From positions 62,001 to 126,000 of the forward strand of contig NZ_JACBNX010000001.1 in NCBI RefSeq assembly GCF_013403875.1: a stretch of 64,000 nucleotides of DNA, given 5' to 3'. This document shows, piece by piece, positions 45,450 to 52,821 of the stretch. A model generated the notes under the pieces. It was not told the origin of the DNA. It made no database searches and saw only the letters and a list, made by a program, of their open reading frames with translations. Within the stretch, counting starts at the first letter, position 1; each line of letters opens with the position of its first letter. The translations under genes and the position numbers were made by a program. Source of the stretch: Burkholderia guangdongensis. GTDB taxonomy: Bacteria; Pseudomonadota; Gammaproteobacteria; Burkholderiales; Burkholderiaceae.

Positions 45450-45701
45450 CTACGGCCGAATTTTGTCGTGCTTTTCTTGGCCGTACTCTGCTGCGCCCTT
45501 GTCGTCGTTGAAGTACAGCCGCTCCATCCAGTTGCGACGGGCAGCAAAATACGGCGTATCGGGCAGCTTTCTACCTGTCCTCCTGCACCACGTAACGACA
45601 CAAGCGAACGCGTTAAATTCGGCGTCAGCCGGTATTTGACCCGTCCCCTCAGCAATGATTGCGCTGCGTTCCTCGAACCACTCCAGCACATCGTCTTCCA
45701 T
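45450..45701 (-). CDS. Hypothetical phage protein
   Basis: An 83-residue acidic/charged protein of unknown function starting MEDDVLEWFEERSAIIAEGTGQIPADAEFN, with CVVTWCRRTGRKLP in the middle and a C-terminus with FNDDKGAAEYGQEKHDK. The ATG at 45701 follows GGGGTGGTCGGC; the frame is open to 45761. It is the last gene of the leftward early block and converges on the integrase. No family was recognised. Confidence 0.6.
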   Translation of the reverse strand: MEDDVLEWFEERSAIIAEGTGQIPADAEFNAFACVVTWCRRTGRKLPDTPYFAARRNWMERLYFNDDKGAAEYGQEKHDKIRP

Positions 45702-45762
45702 GCCGACCACCCCTGTATATTTATACAGTATAGCCTGGAAGTACAGCTTAAACAGTGTCACA

Positions 45763-46257
45763 TCAGACGACAGGACGAGACCAGCGCGTCTCTAGCACTT
45801 CAAAGCCAAAACGCGGTGCGACCTTGTCCCAGAACGCTCTGTTGCTACCGAACGTGATTGCATTGCAGTGGTAGTGCCTTGCCAATGCGTCTAGATCGTC
45901 GCTGAACGTGCGCATGATTGAAGCTTCTGCTTTGCCAGTACTGTCTTTATCGGTTCTCGCTGCAATCCAGATATGCAGTGCTGAGCCAGCATAGCCGTTC
46001 ACTTTCTGCAATACGACAAACCCACTTGCCGAGTTGATAGCAGCAGTGCGATCGGGAGCCGGGGCGAGAGTAGTAAAAGCAAGCGTTGCACCGCCGCTTG
46101 TAATGGAGTTATAGACGTCAGGTACGATCCACTTGTCCGGTGCTTCCTGCTCTGTACGCAATGCAATCAAAGCAGGTTCTACCAGATGCCAAACTGCACG
46201 AACCTCAGATTTATCAATTACGATCAGTTGCTGTTCTTTGTTAGGATCGTACTGCAT
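45763..46257 (-). CDS. Phage protein with GNAT-acetyltransferase-like C-terminus
   Basis: A 164-residue protein: MQYDPNKEQQLIVIDKSEVRAVWHLVEPALIALR, a middle with GFVVLQKVNGYAGSALHIWIAART, and an end NAITFGSNRAFWDKVAPRFGFEVLETRW. The last part resembles the FWxKxxxRxGFE segment closing the GNAT fold seen in several phage proteins. A substrate cannot be inferred. Its ATG overlaps the TGA of the previous gene in the leftward block by one base. Confidence 0.55.
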   Translation of the reverse strand: MQYDPNKEQQLIVIDKSEVRAVWHLVEPALIALRTEQEAPDKWIVPDVYNSITSGGATLAFTTLAPAPDRTAAINSASGFVVLQKVNGYAGSALHIWIAARTDKDSTGKAEASIMRTFSDDLDALARHYHCNAITFGSNRAFWDKVAPRFGFEVLETRWSRPVV

Positions 46258-46493
46258 CAGTCTGCCTTGCGTAGTTCGTTCCAGCGTTCCTTTACTGCAC
46301 CGCTAATTTCTTTCTCAAGTGCGTATTGGGCTTCTGTAGCGTAATCAGAAAGAAAAGCAATCTCAACCATGTGATCAACGCGTTCTTCAACTGTCATTGC
46401 GTCTGTGTTTATGCCGCATAGACGCTCAAGCTCCGTCTTTGCTTCGTCCAAACGCTCAAGCGTGACTTTGATCTCTTGTTTAATTGATGACAT
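46257..46493 (-). CDS. Hypothetical phage protein, coiled coil
   Basis: A 78-residue, highly charged, probably all-helical protein (IKQEIKVTLERLDEAKTELERL in the first half; EYALEKEI-like amphipathic helix at the end). It starts inside the stop of the HNH-like gene (TAATG overlap) and its stop overlaps the next start. So it is translationally coupled in a three-gene block. No family recognised. Confidence 0.7.
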   Translation of the reverse strand: MSSIKQEIKVTLERLDEAKTELERLCGINTDAMTVEERVDHMVEIAFLSDYATEAQYALEKEISGAVKERWNELRKAD

Positions 46494-46951
46494 TATTTGT
46501 CTCCTTTGTTATTGTTGTTTTGGTCTGAGGTAAGCACGAAATCATCGCGCACGTACTTTTGTATCAACCAGTTCGGCATAGGTAGATGATGTACGCCGTG
46601 ATTAGGTGCCCTGTGATGCTTTGCGCAAAGTGGGACTGTGTTGTAGATACTGTCCACAAAGTCTGTCGCTTCTTTAAAGCTAGACCAATCAAAGCTTGGG
46701 TGTGCTGCTTTAACTTTGTCCCAATCGACAGCACCTGCAAATGCCCACTCAATCCACGCATGGTGGATTTCAATACTGTCGTGACCTCCGCAGATATGGC
46801 AACCTGTACCAAGATCGTGCCAATGCTTCTTCGTTTTGCGGAATAGGGCAGATTCACTTCTCGGTGGGTGGTCAGGGTAGTACTCTGTAAAACTGCTTGT
46901 CTCTTTTACGATATGTTCGCCCGCTACGTGCGGATCTTGTTCTTGTTTCAT
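46493..46951 (-). CDS. HNH-like zinc-binding phage protein
   Basis: A 152-residue protein with a treble-clef pattern: GTGCHICGGHDSIEIHHAWIEWA (Cys-x2-Cys then His-His), followed about 45 residues later by VPLCAKHHRAPNHGVHHLPMPNW. The Cys pair, HH and CxxHH are in the layout of HNH endonucleases of phages. It probably binds zinc and may cleave DNA. It is first in the leftward three-gene block; the divergent gene at 47009 starts 58 bases away. Confidence 0.7.
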   Translation of the reverse strand: MKQEQDPHVAGEHIVKETSSFTEYYPDHPPRSESALFRKTKKHWHDLGTGCHICGGHDSIEIHHAWIEWAFAGAVDWDKVKAAHPSFDWSSFKEATDFVDSIYNTVPLCAKHHRAPNHGVHHLPMPNWLIQKYVRDDFVLTSDQNNNNKGDK

Positions 46952-47008
46952 ACTGCTAACTTGTTATTATTGTTTTATACTGCTTCAACTACTGCCAAGG
47001 AGTCGATC

Positions 47009-47215
47009 ATGCTTAGTTCAGAGGATTGGCGTAATACGGTTGTCCGTGAAGGCGTTGTTGTCTGTCGCGCATGCGAGGCACCTAACCCAACTATGGGCGC
47101 TTGTGCAGTGGGTGCAATGACGATCCATCAGGAGTACATCTGCGAGCAGTGCGGACATGAGTTCACTGCTATCTATGCTGTCGCTGGCTGCTACGACGGA
47201 ATCGGTGACACGTGA
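47009..47215 (+). CDS. Small zinc-ribbon phage protein
   Basis: A 68-residue protein with two Cys-x2-Cys knuckles (VVCRACEAPN and YICEQCGHEF), the zinc-ribbon pattern. ATG 47009 is preceded by AAGGAGTCGATC, a good ribosome-binding site. It is the only rightward gene inside the leftward early block. It stops one base before the end of the convergent gene (47216). Function unknown; binding of nucleic acid or protein is typical. Confidence 0.75.
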   Translation: MLSSEDWRNTVVREGVVVCRACEAPNPTMGACAVGAMTIHQEYICEQCGHEFTAIYAVAGCYDGIGDT

Positions 47216-47479
47216 TTACAGATACTCGCTCCAACGTAGTTTGAAATGTACTGCATCTAATTCTGAGTCAAAGCTGAACACTACTGGTCTTGATCTTGTG
47301 ACGGTTACGGTGGGTCCGTGTCCAATGTCCCATACGGTGCTAACGAACTGGTGCTCATGTTTCAAGACTGCATCAGAGTCGCAATACCCTTCGGTATGCT
47401 CTTCGCACCATTCACGCAACATTTCAAGGTTAGCTTTGTTGCGTGGATGAACTGTCACTGTATGGTTACTCATGCTCAT
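47216..47479 (-). CDS. Small phage protein with conserved C-terminal motif
   Basis: An 87-residue protein starting MSMSNHTVTVHPRNKANLEMLREWCEEHT. The end FDSELDAVHFKLRW parallels the ends of two other small proteins in this prophage (47663-48082 LAMMLKLKY; 52468-52713 LALQLKLTY). The start at 47479 is set by a four-base overlap (ATGA) with a hidden upstream gene. No family is recognised. Confidence 0.7.
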   Translation of the reverse strand: MSMSNHTVTVHPRNKANLEMLREWCEEHTEGYCDSDAVLKHEHQFVSTVWDIGHGPTVTVTRSRPVVFSFDSELDAVHFKLRWSEYL

Positions 47480-47604
47480 CGCCCCACCTTCCCGCAAATC
47501 TCGTCAGCATCTTTCCTGCCTCTCCTGTCTCCGTCTTCCATAATTGCGATGATAAGTTTGTACAGGGGCCATGCCGCAATAGCCGCTAATAGATAGTGTG
47601 TCAT
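47476..47604 (-). CDS. 42-residue membrane protein, hidden small gene
   Basis: A short gene easily missed: MTHYLLAAIAAWPLYKLI begins a 42-residue protein with one N-terminal hydrophobic helix and a basic, charged tail. Its ATG follows the same GAGAAGAATAACA leader found before the gene at 47663-48082, and its TGA overlaps the ATG of the next gene (47479). The shared leader and tight overlap support it being real. Confidence 0.65.
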   Translation of the reverse strand: MTHYLLAAIAAWPLYKLIIAIMEDGDRRGRKDADEICGKVGR

Positions 47605-47636
47605 TGTTATTCTTCTCGTTATCGTTTGATTATTGT
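47601..47636. repeat. Repeated 36-bp leader, copy 1
   Basis: This 36-base sequence recurs at 48080-48115 with no change that I can see. Read leftward it carries ATAACGAGAAGAATAACA, a ribosome-binding site just before the start codon. It is a common expression cassette for two small early genes. Confidence 0.8.
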
Positions 47637-47662
47637 AGTTACTCGTGCGCATCGCCCATCCA

Positions 47663-48082
47663 TCAGCAGTACTTCAGCTTCAGCATCATTGCGAGATTTT
47701 CATCAGTGGTCTCGCAATACACGCCTAATTCATTCGTGCCGCCCCTATGGGATACCACGTAGTACGGGTTGTACTGGTTTACGAAATCAACAAACTCAAC
47801 GAGAGCATCCGCTCCCTTAATCGTGAATGTCGTTTCGTAGATATTTGGCATTATTATGCTGATGCCAAGAAATCCATAAAGAGATGAATTTCGGATCTCT
47901 TGACTGAGTGCGCGACTGTGTTCGATGAACGCTTTGGTGAAATTGGATGCAGCATGAGAAACGTTCGCTTTTTCATCTTCTAATTTCTTGTTCTGCTGTT
48001 TCAGAGTGTCACATTCCTTTTTCAAAGCCTGCAATTCATCGTCTAATTTATTCTTACCGAAAGTTATTGTAAATCCCATCAT
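47663..48082 (-). CDS. Hypothetical phage protein with coiled coil
   Basis: A 139-residue protein: short start MMGFTITFGKNKL, then a charged coiled coil (DDELQALKKECDTLKQQNKK), a hydrophobic centre (SLYGFLGISIIMPNIYETTF) and a C-terminal alpha/beta part ending YCETTDENLAMMLKLKYC. The end parallels the small proteins at 47216 and 52468. The start follows the repeated 36-bp leader. The ATG may be 48082 or 48079. No family was recognised. Confidence 0.75.
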   Translation of the reverse strand: MMGFTITFGKNKLDDELQALKKECDTLKQQNKKLEDEKANVSHAASNFTKAFIEHSRALSQEIRNSSLYGFLGISIIMPNIYETTFTIKGADALVEFVDFVNQYNPYYVVSHRGGTNELGVYCETTDENLAMMLKLKYC

Positions 48083-48115
48083 TGTTATTCTTCTCGTTAT
48101 CGTTTGATTATTGTT
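48080..48115. repeat. Repeated 36-bp leader, copy 2
   Basis: Same 36 bases as at 47601-47636. Here it includes the start codon region of the gene ending at 47663. The two copies could recombine, deleting the 48-kb-side genes between them, or simply supply equal translation strength. Confidence 0.8.
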
Positions 48116-48124
48116 GCGCGGAAA

Positions 48125-48337
48125 CTATTTTGGTGTAGTCGTTACTACGGGTAATTCAATCAACTTGCAAGCAAGTGCGGTTGCACGCTGTTCTAAAGCC
48201 AAATCCGCTGCCAGTTCAAGCAAACGTAGTTTCTCCGCTTCGCTACGTTCGAGGTCTTCCGTTAGTCGATCGATGTGTGCTTGAAGCATTGTCGCTTGCA
48301 TGTAAAGCTGACCGATTTGTTGTTCTGTGCTGCTCAT
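48125..48337 (-). CDS. Hypothetical phage coiled-coil protein
   Basis: A 70-residue, Glu/Leu/Ala-rich helical protein starting MSSTEQQIGQLYMQATMLQ and continuing LTEDLERSEAEKLRLLELAADLALEQRATALACK. It probably forms a coiled-coil oligomer. ATG 48337 is used; longer in-frame sequence enters the terminator at 48358-48395. Function unknown. Confidence 0.6.
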   Translation of the reverse strand: MSSTEQQIGQLYMQATMLQAHIDRLTEDLERSEAEKLRLLELAADLALEQRATALACKLIELPVVTTTPK

Positions 48338-48357
48338 TGTTTTTGTCTCTGAAAATG

Positions 48358-48395
48358 AAAAAACCCTAGCGCATGGGACGAGCATGACACTAGGG
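48358..48395 (-). terminator. Leftward terminator between early genes
   Basis: CTAGGG (48390-48395) pairs with CCCTAG (48364-48369) around a 20-base loop. On the minus strand the hairpin is followed by TTTTTT (complement of 48358-48363). It would end transcripts of the endonuclease I gene before the next leftward gene, or attenuate them. Confidence 0.6.
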
Positions 48396-48491
48396 CTTCT
48401 TCAAAGGCCGAATGGCCGGTACAAAAGTATTCAAAGGAGTTTGTTGCTAGTCTCGTCCACTGCACAATAGTATTTATATCAAGGTGTTGTC

Positions 48492-48509
48492 CACACTACG
48501 AATAGTGTG
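48492..48509. promoter_or_regulatory. Short perfect dyad CACACTA-CGAA-TAGTGTG
   Basis: Seven-base arms separated by CGAA, 25 bases beyond the endonuclease I stop. It could be an operator or RNA hairpin. The AT-rich DNA between it and 48400 may hold a leftward promoter for the downstream early genes. Confidence 0.5.
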
Positions 48510-48533
48510 CGAAAACCTCGATTCTTATCTGCG

Positions 48534-48887
48534 CTATCGACCGTATTTGCTGATGTAATCTGTTAGTTCTTGCGTTCCATACTTGAACCACTCGACGCCG
48601 TTTTTTTCACACCAGTCAGCGTAGGTAGTATTGCTGTTCTTGTTGAGTTTGTTGTTTGGGTTCTGGAAAACCATCACCACGGTTATGCTGGGGTTCTGCG
48701 CTAGCACAGCCTTGAGCTTAGTACGGTCTGCACTTAACCAACGTCCCTTGGTTTCAAGGTAGATGTTGTCTGCTAGCTTCCAGTCAGGTGTGTACTGGTG
48801 CTGCACTACATACGGAATTCGGTCTGGTTCATACTCTAGTCCGTATTGCTTCGCGAATTTCTCTTCTAATTTGCTCTTGTACTGCAC
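48534..48887 (-). CDS. T7 endonuclease I-like Holliday-junction resolvase
   Basis: A 117-residue nuclease of the T7 gp3 family. The match to T7 endonuclease I is visible across its length: SKLEEKFAKQYGLEYE, RIPYVVQHQYTPDWKL, IYLETKGRW, and YADWCEKNGVEWF (T7 has YGEFCEKHGIKF). Catalytic residues are Glu8, Asp35, Glu45 and Lys47. It resolves branched DNA during phage replication and packaging. It is the first gene of the leftward block, opposite to the replication genes. Confidence 0.85.
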   Translation of the reverse strand: MQYKSKLEEKFAKQYGLEYEPDRIPYVVQHQYTPDWKLADNIYLETKGRWLSADRTKLKAVLAQNPSITVVMVFQNPNNKLNKNSNTTYADWCEKNGVEWFKYGTQELTDYISKYGR

Positions 48888-48933
48888 CTGAAATACCTTC
48901 TTCTTGTTGTTATGCGGTATTTAGTGCAGGCGG

Positions 48934-49038
48934 CCATGCTCGACTGGTGCTTGATTTATGCTCGATTTTCGACGTCAAGCATCACAGATTCTCCTTTATA
49001 AACAGTGGCTTATGTGATTTCCGTGCTCAAATGCTCGA
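48934..49038. repeat. Left inverted repeat flanking the replication module
   Basis: Contains block B' (48934-48969) and block A' (49016-49038), which in reverse complement match 52150-52185 (34 of 36) and 52080-52102 (23 of 23), with 46-47-base spacers in both copies. The words TCGAGCA and ATCAAGCACCAG recur inside. It lies between the leftward endonuclease I gene and the rightward primase gene. Confidence 0.85.
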
Positions 49039-49217
49039 CTTTGAAAAAGTGGCCGGTTGGGCAGGAATGACGTTTGTCCTATTCTATTTTGACGGCTCCT
49101 GCTGCTATGCCGTAATATGGCTGCGAGCAAGAAATCGCGGAATTCGAGCTTTTGCACACGAACCGTGAGCTTCTTGCTAAATAGATATGTGAAAGACAGG
49201 GCTTGGTCGCCTACGCT

Positions 49218-49398
49218 GAACAGTACAAGCTGTTCGCACTGTCTAGGTAAATGCAGAATACAATTAGCTAAATACTATCGTAGACACTACACTCTGTGAG
49301 TTGTAGCATGTTTTGATGTTTATTTTTCCCGTGTGTTATTTCGCTAATTCGTTAGCGTTTACCTAAGACCTCTTGTGAGACCAAGCACAAGAGGTCTT
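49218..49398. promoter_or_regulatory. Structured leader of the replication module
   Basis: Upstream of the primase gene are three perfect stems: GAACAG/CTGTTC (49218-49223, 49230-49235), CGCTAA-TTCG-TTAGCG (49342-49357) and a 13-bp stem AAGACCTCTTGTG/CACAAGAGGTCTT (49365-49377, 49386-49398) with an 8-base loop ending 38 bases before the start codon. No T run follows the last, so it is not a plain terminator. A leader attenuator or replication-origin structure is likely. Confidence 0.6.
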
Positions 49399-49436
49399 CC
49401 TCATTTCTGGCATAGAAAATAACAACGGAGAATAAT

Positions 49437-50318
49437 ATGCTCAATACTGAACTTGAAGTACTACAGTTACAAGGCGCGCTGTACGTACCCATCCCACTTG
49501 GTCAGAAGGGACCAGCTACAGCAGGTTGGCAGCACAACCCCAAGCAACTGCACGAGATACCAGACAACGGCAACGTTGGTGTTTTGCTCGGGCCGAAGAC
49601 CGGTCTGTGTGCGATCGATTTCGACGGCGCATGGGGACGGAAACTTTTTGACGAGCTTTTCGGCGGCATGGCAATATTGCCCGAGACCGTAATGTGGTCG
49701 TCAGGGAAGCCCCATCGCTTCCAAATGCTGTTCAGCGTTCCGTCCGAATGCTGGCAATACCTGCGTACCGTCAAGAAAAACGACAAGCAAGCGACAGGCA
49801 AGCCCGAAGGTCTTGAGTTCCGCTGGAACAACGTACAGTCTGTACTACCTCCTAGCATCCATCCTGAGACGCAGAAGCCGTATCACTGGCTTGCTAGTCC
49901 TTGCGATGTAGCTGTAGCGGAATTGCCTGAAGTTGTACTTGCTTGGTGGTTAGCGGAATGCAATCCCGAACCGGTCAAACACCAGTACGAGTTCACAGGC
50001 AACAGCACTGAGCAGGAAGCAAAGGTCATAAAGTGCCTTGATGCGATCAAGCAGAAGCAGCCAGTTCTTGGTTACGACGACTGGTCTGTGATCACTTGGT
50101 CAGTGTTCAACACGCTAGAGCACAACGAGCAGCAAACAGTTGCTCTCATGTCACAGCGCTGGCCTGAACAGAAACGCGGTGAGTACAGCAAGCTGCTTAC
50201 TAGTCGCTACAACGGTACTAGACGCAGAACGATGGGAACGCTGTACCACTATGCAGGTATTAAGCTAGATCGCAAAGACGTACTACAGGCGAGACTAGCC
50301 ACACTGCTTAGAAAATAA
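49437..50318 (+). CDS. Archaeo-eukaryotic-type primase-polymerase
   Basis: A 293-residue primase-polymerase (bifunctional prim-pol). The catalytic hhhDhD motif is CAIDFDG (Asp61, Asp63), the sxH motif is SSGKPHRF (His93), and there is a third segment EFRWNNVQSVLPPSIHP. The C-terminal ~90 residues (LGYDDWSVITWSVFNTLEH) resemble a PriCT extension that couples the primase to a helicase. The ATG follows GGAGAATAAT. The SF3-type helicase is encoded 30 bases on. It initiates phage DNA replication. Confidence 0.85.
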   Translation: MLNTELEVLQLQGALYVPIPLGQKGPATAGWQHNPKQLHEIPDNGNVGVLLGPKTGLCAIDFDGAWGRKLFDELFGGMAILPETVMWSSGKPHRFQMLFSVPSECWQYLRTVKKNDKQATGKPEGLEFRWNNVQSVLPPSIHPETQKPYHWLASPCDVAVAELPEVVLAWWLAECNPEPVKHQYEFTGNSTEQEAKVIKCLDAIKQKQPVLGYDDWSVITWSVFNTLEHNEQQTVALMSQRWPEQKRGEYSKLLTSRYNGTRRRTMGTLYHYAGIKLDRKDVLQARLATLLRK

Positions 50319-50348
50319 AAATAACAACACACGGAAAATAAAAAGATC

Positions 50349-52076
50349 ATGAACACACATGACATTGACATGGAAGCAGTCAAAAACGCTTCATTCGAAA
50401 AGAAACAATTGATCGACGCACTGAAGAAAGACGTTAAGTTGCTTGATACCAAACTAGCAGAGCTTGACAAGCAAGCAGTGCTGTTCAAAGACGACCCAGT
50501 TCTGTCACAGGCAATGCTGGCAAGGATCGAAGCTACAAGCAACGAACGCACAGACAAGCTGAAGCGGATCAACGACCTTGAGATTGAAGTCAAGCAGGGA
50601 CAGCACGCAGCAAAGCAGTTGAAAGACGAGCAGGATTCTGGCGAGATCGGCCCACTAATGCAAAGGTTCAATATGGGCTACTCGATCAGAGACCAACGCT
50701 ACATCAGCTTCAAGAACTCATCCGACAACATCACTGTGGTCTGCAATCCGCAACCACTGCTGTTCACGCACGAGCAGATGGTTGACGAACTCAGCTTGAT
50801 CTCAGGCAAGAAGATCACACTCGACAAAGAAGCGTTAAAGGATGTGTTTCGCGCAGATGACCGTATCTATACGGCAATGGTAACCAGCTTCAAGATTGAT
50901 CGTTGGGGCAAGAGCTTTTATAACGTTGCACGCGTGTTGAAAGATACGTTTTGGGTGCAGCCAGACAACACTGAGCCGTACAACGAGTTGTTCGATCACT
51001 TGATCTACAGTGTTGCGGGTGGCAAGCAAGAGAACGTTCAGCACTTGGAAAAATGGATCGTACACAAGCACAAATTTCCAGAGCGCAGTGAAAGCACTCC
51101 GAACCTGGACTTGATGGGCGCCGGCGGTGGTAACGGCAAGAACTTGTTCAAGGACATGTTGGAAACCATTTTTGCAGGTGGTTGCGTGGTTCCAATTGGA
51201 CAAAAGGACTTGGAAAACGGCTTTAACTCAATGCTTGAGAATGCGACTATTGGCTTCATCGACGAGAACGAAGGCAAGAGCTTTAGTGCAGACGCATACA
51301 AGCGTGCAACTGGTAGCACGAACTTTCGACTGGAAAAGAAGGGCAAGGACGCAATAGCAGCAGACGCTAACTACAACCTGCTTTGTGCATCTAACAACGG
51401 CCTGAAAGGCTCTATCCCTGTTGATGGCAGTGGTACTAGCGGTGCTGACCGTCGTACCTCTGTTATTCATACAAACATTCGATTGAAAGAGCGTTTGCAA
51501 GACGTATACGAGTGCAACATTGATACCGCAAGCGAGCTAACACATGAGATCGCACTGCTTGTAAAGAACCGAGAGGAAGTGGCAAAGTTCCTGACTCATC
51601 TGTTCAGCAAGCACGGTGCAGACCTCAATGGTGTGTTGTTGGCCTTGCATGGTGAGGACTACCAAGAGCAGGTCAAGGCACAACGTTCAGACATCAATAC
51701 ACTGTACGACGCGATCATCAAGTATGCAGTCAACGACGGTTGCATTCCGCTGAAGCTTGTACACCGTATTGTTAATGCTTGTGTTGATAAGCCGATGAAA
51801 GTGTCAGAGGTCAAGGAGCAGTTCAGCAACGCTCTGATGTTGAACGGCTACAAGAGCCAGTGCGAGAAGCAGTACTTTGAAAACTACTGGGGCGACGAGA
51901 AAGGCGCAGCGAAAGACCAAGCACAGGTCTGGATTCTTGATAAGAGCGGTGTGCTCAATGTCAATTACAAGCAGTATCTGTCCCACAAGCCAGTAGCTGG
52001 CAAAAAGAGCTGGTCCGACGACCTGTTAATCGGCGAGCACCTAGCGGAAGAGCTGCGCCAGTACCGCCAAGTATAA
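50349..52076 (+). CDS. SF3-type replicative helicase (DUF5906/P4-type)
   Basis: A 575-residue replication protein. It has a charged coiled-coil N-terminus (LIDALKKDVKLLDTKLAELDKQAV) and a C-terminal SF3 helicase with P loop LMGAGGGNGKNLFKDMLETIF, Walker B-like ATIGFIDENEGKS and sensor region YNLLCASNNG with GADRRTSVIHTNIRL. This layout matches DUF5906/phage P4 alpha-type helicases. It unwinds DNA with the primase upstream. Its stop lies four bases before the right inverted repeat. Confidence 0.87.
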   Translation: MNTHDIDMEAVKNASFEKKQLIDALKKDVKLLDTKLAELDKQAVLFKDDPVLSQAMLARIEATSNERTDKLKRINDLEIEVKQGQHAAKQLKDEQDSGEIGPLMQRFNMGYSIRDQRYISFKNSSDNITVVCNPQPLLFTHEQMVDELSLISGKKITLDKEALKDVFRADDRIYTAMVTSFKIDRWGKSFYNVARVLKDTFWVQPDNTEPYNELFDHLIYSVAGGKQENVQHLEKWIVHKHKFPERSESTPNLDLMGAGGGNGKNLFKDMLETIFAGGCVVPIGQKDLENGFNSMLENATIGFIDENEGKSFSADAYKRATGSTNFRLEKKGKDAIAADANYNLLCASNNGLKGSIPVDGSGTSGADRRTSVIHTNIRLKERLQDVYECNIDTASELTHEIALLVKNREEVAKFLTHLFSKHGADLNGVLLALHGEDYQEQVKAQRSDINTLYDAIIKYAVNDGCIPLKLVHRIVNACVDKPMKVSEVKEQFSNALMLNGYKSQCEKQYFENYWGDEKGAAKDQAQVWILDKSGVLNVNYKQYLSHKPVAGKKSWSDDLLIGEHLAEELRQYRQV

Positions 52077-52079
52077 AAA

Positions 52080-52185
52080 TCGAGCATTTGAGCACGGAAA
52101 TCGCTGGAATCCCTCGTCCTATAAGACTTCCACGCCGTGCTCAATGCAAAAAATCGAGCACCAATCAAGCACCAGTCGAGCATGG
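52080..52185. repeat. Right inverted repeat flanking the replication module
   Basis: Block A TCGAGCATTTGAGCACGGAA... (52080-52102) and block B (52150-52185) are the reverse complement of the left copy. The 46-47 bases between are not conserved. TCGAGCA, AATCAAGCACCA and GTCGAGCATGG words resemble iterons. With the left copy it brackets exactly the primase-helicase genes. Confidence 0.85.
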
Positions 52186-52217
52186 CTCGGATATAACACA
52201 TAAAGGAATAAGTAAAA

Positions 52218-52466
52218 ATGAAACGATTAAAAGTAAATCTAAAGAAGACGTTGTTCAAGCATCACATGCGGTTGACCTACACGCCAAAATCAGGAACGAG
52301 TATCTGTGACATGCACTGTGCAATCGTGGACTGCTTGCAGCGCTTCCCACATGACGCGCAAGTGGTTCAGAACAAGAGCAGTGTGGTCATCAACATCATA
52401 AGGGACGAAAGCCCACTAAACCTCTTGCTTGAGGATCTTGGTTATTTCGACACTTGGAGCGAATAA
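52218..52466 (+). CDS. Hypothetical phage protein
   Basis: An 82-residue basic protein starting MKRLKVNLKKTLFKHHMRLTY, then CDMHCAIVDCLQRFPHDAQVVQNKSSVVINI, a beta-alpha-beta-like pattern, and an acidic end. It follows AAAGGAATAAGTAAAA directly after the right inverted repeat. It abuts the next small gene with a one-base gap. Family unknown; a role in replication control is possible from position only. Confidence 0.65.
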   Translation: MKRLKVNLKKTLFKHHMRLTYTPKSGTSICDMHCAIVDCLQRFPHDAQVVQNKSSVVINIIRDESPLNLLLEDLGYFDTWSE

Positions 52467-52467
52467 G

Positions 52468-52713
52468 ATGAGTACACCAAGAATGACAGCAGCAGATTGC
52501 CTAAAGCGCATCAACCAAATACGAAACCGTATCAATAACGTAACAACCCTACAGCAAGGTTGGGACTTTGAGTTGTACTGTGATACACAAGATGAATGGG
52601 AGCAGCTATGCGAACTGATCGGAACCAGCGGCCCATTGCAAACGCAATGTCGGTTCACAGTAACCGATGACGTGTTAGCGCTACAGCTAAAACTCACGTA
52701 TATCGACGCATAA
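52468..52713 (+). CDS. Small phage protein with conserved C-terminal motif
   Basis: An 81-residue protein: MSTPRMTAADCLKRINQIRNR, then GWDFELYCDTQDEWEQLCEL, and an end VTDDVLALQLKLTY that parallels the proteins at 47216 and 47663. The ATG at 52468 follows TTGGAGCGAATAAG. It is probably co-expressed with the gene ending at 52466. Function unknown. Confidence 0.7.
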   Translation: MSTPRMTAADCLKRINQIRNRINNVTTLQQGWDFELYCDTQDEWEQLCELIGTSGPLQTQCRFTVTDDVLALQLKLTYIDA

Positions 52714-52821
52714 GTACAGCGCGAGTATAAATAGGGTGGTGGATGTCAAAGAGTCCATGCATTGTTTTATTCTCCGAAACCGGGCAACCATTTCCAGCAG
52801 GACTTGGTTGCCTTCCTCATT

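Noticed and set aside
46945..46981. Promoter from repeated TGTTTxATACTGCT words
   Set aside because: The hexamer spacing to any -35-like sequence is wrong, so I could not support it.
48788..49168. Rightward open frame containing DFRAQMLDF, similar to a frame at 51965-52258
   Set aside because: The similarity is caused by the inverted DNA repeats; neither frame has a ribosome-binding site or a plausible protein.
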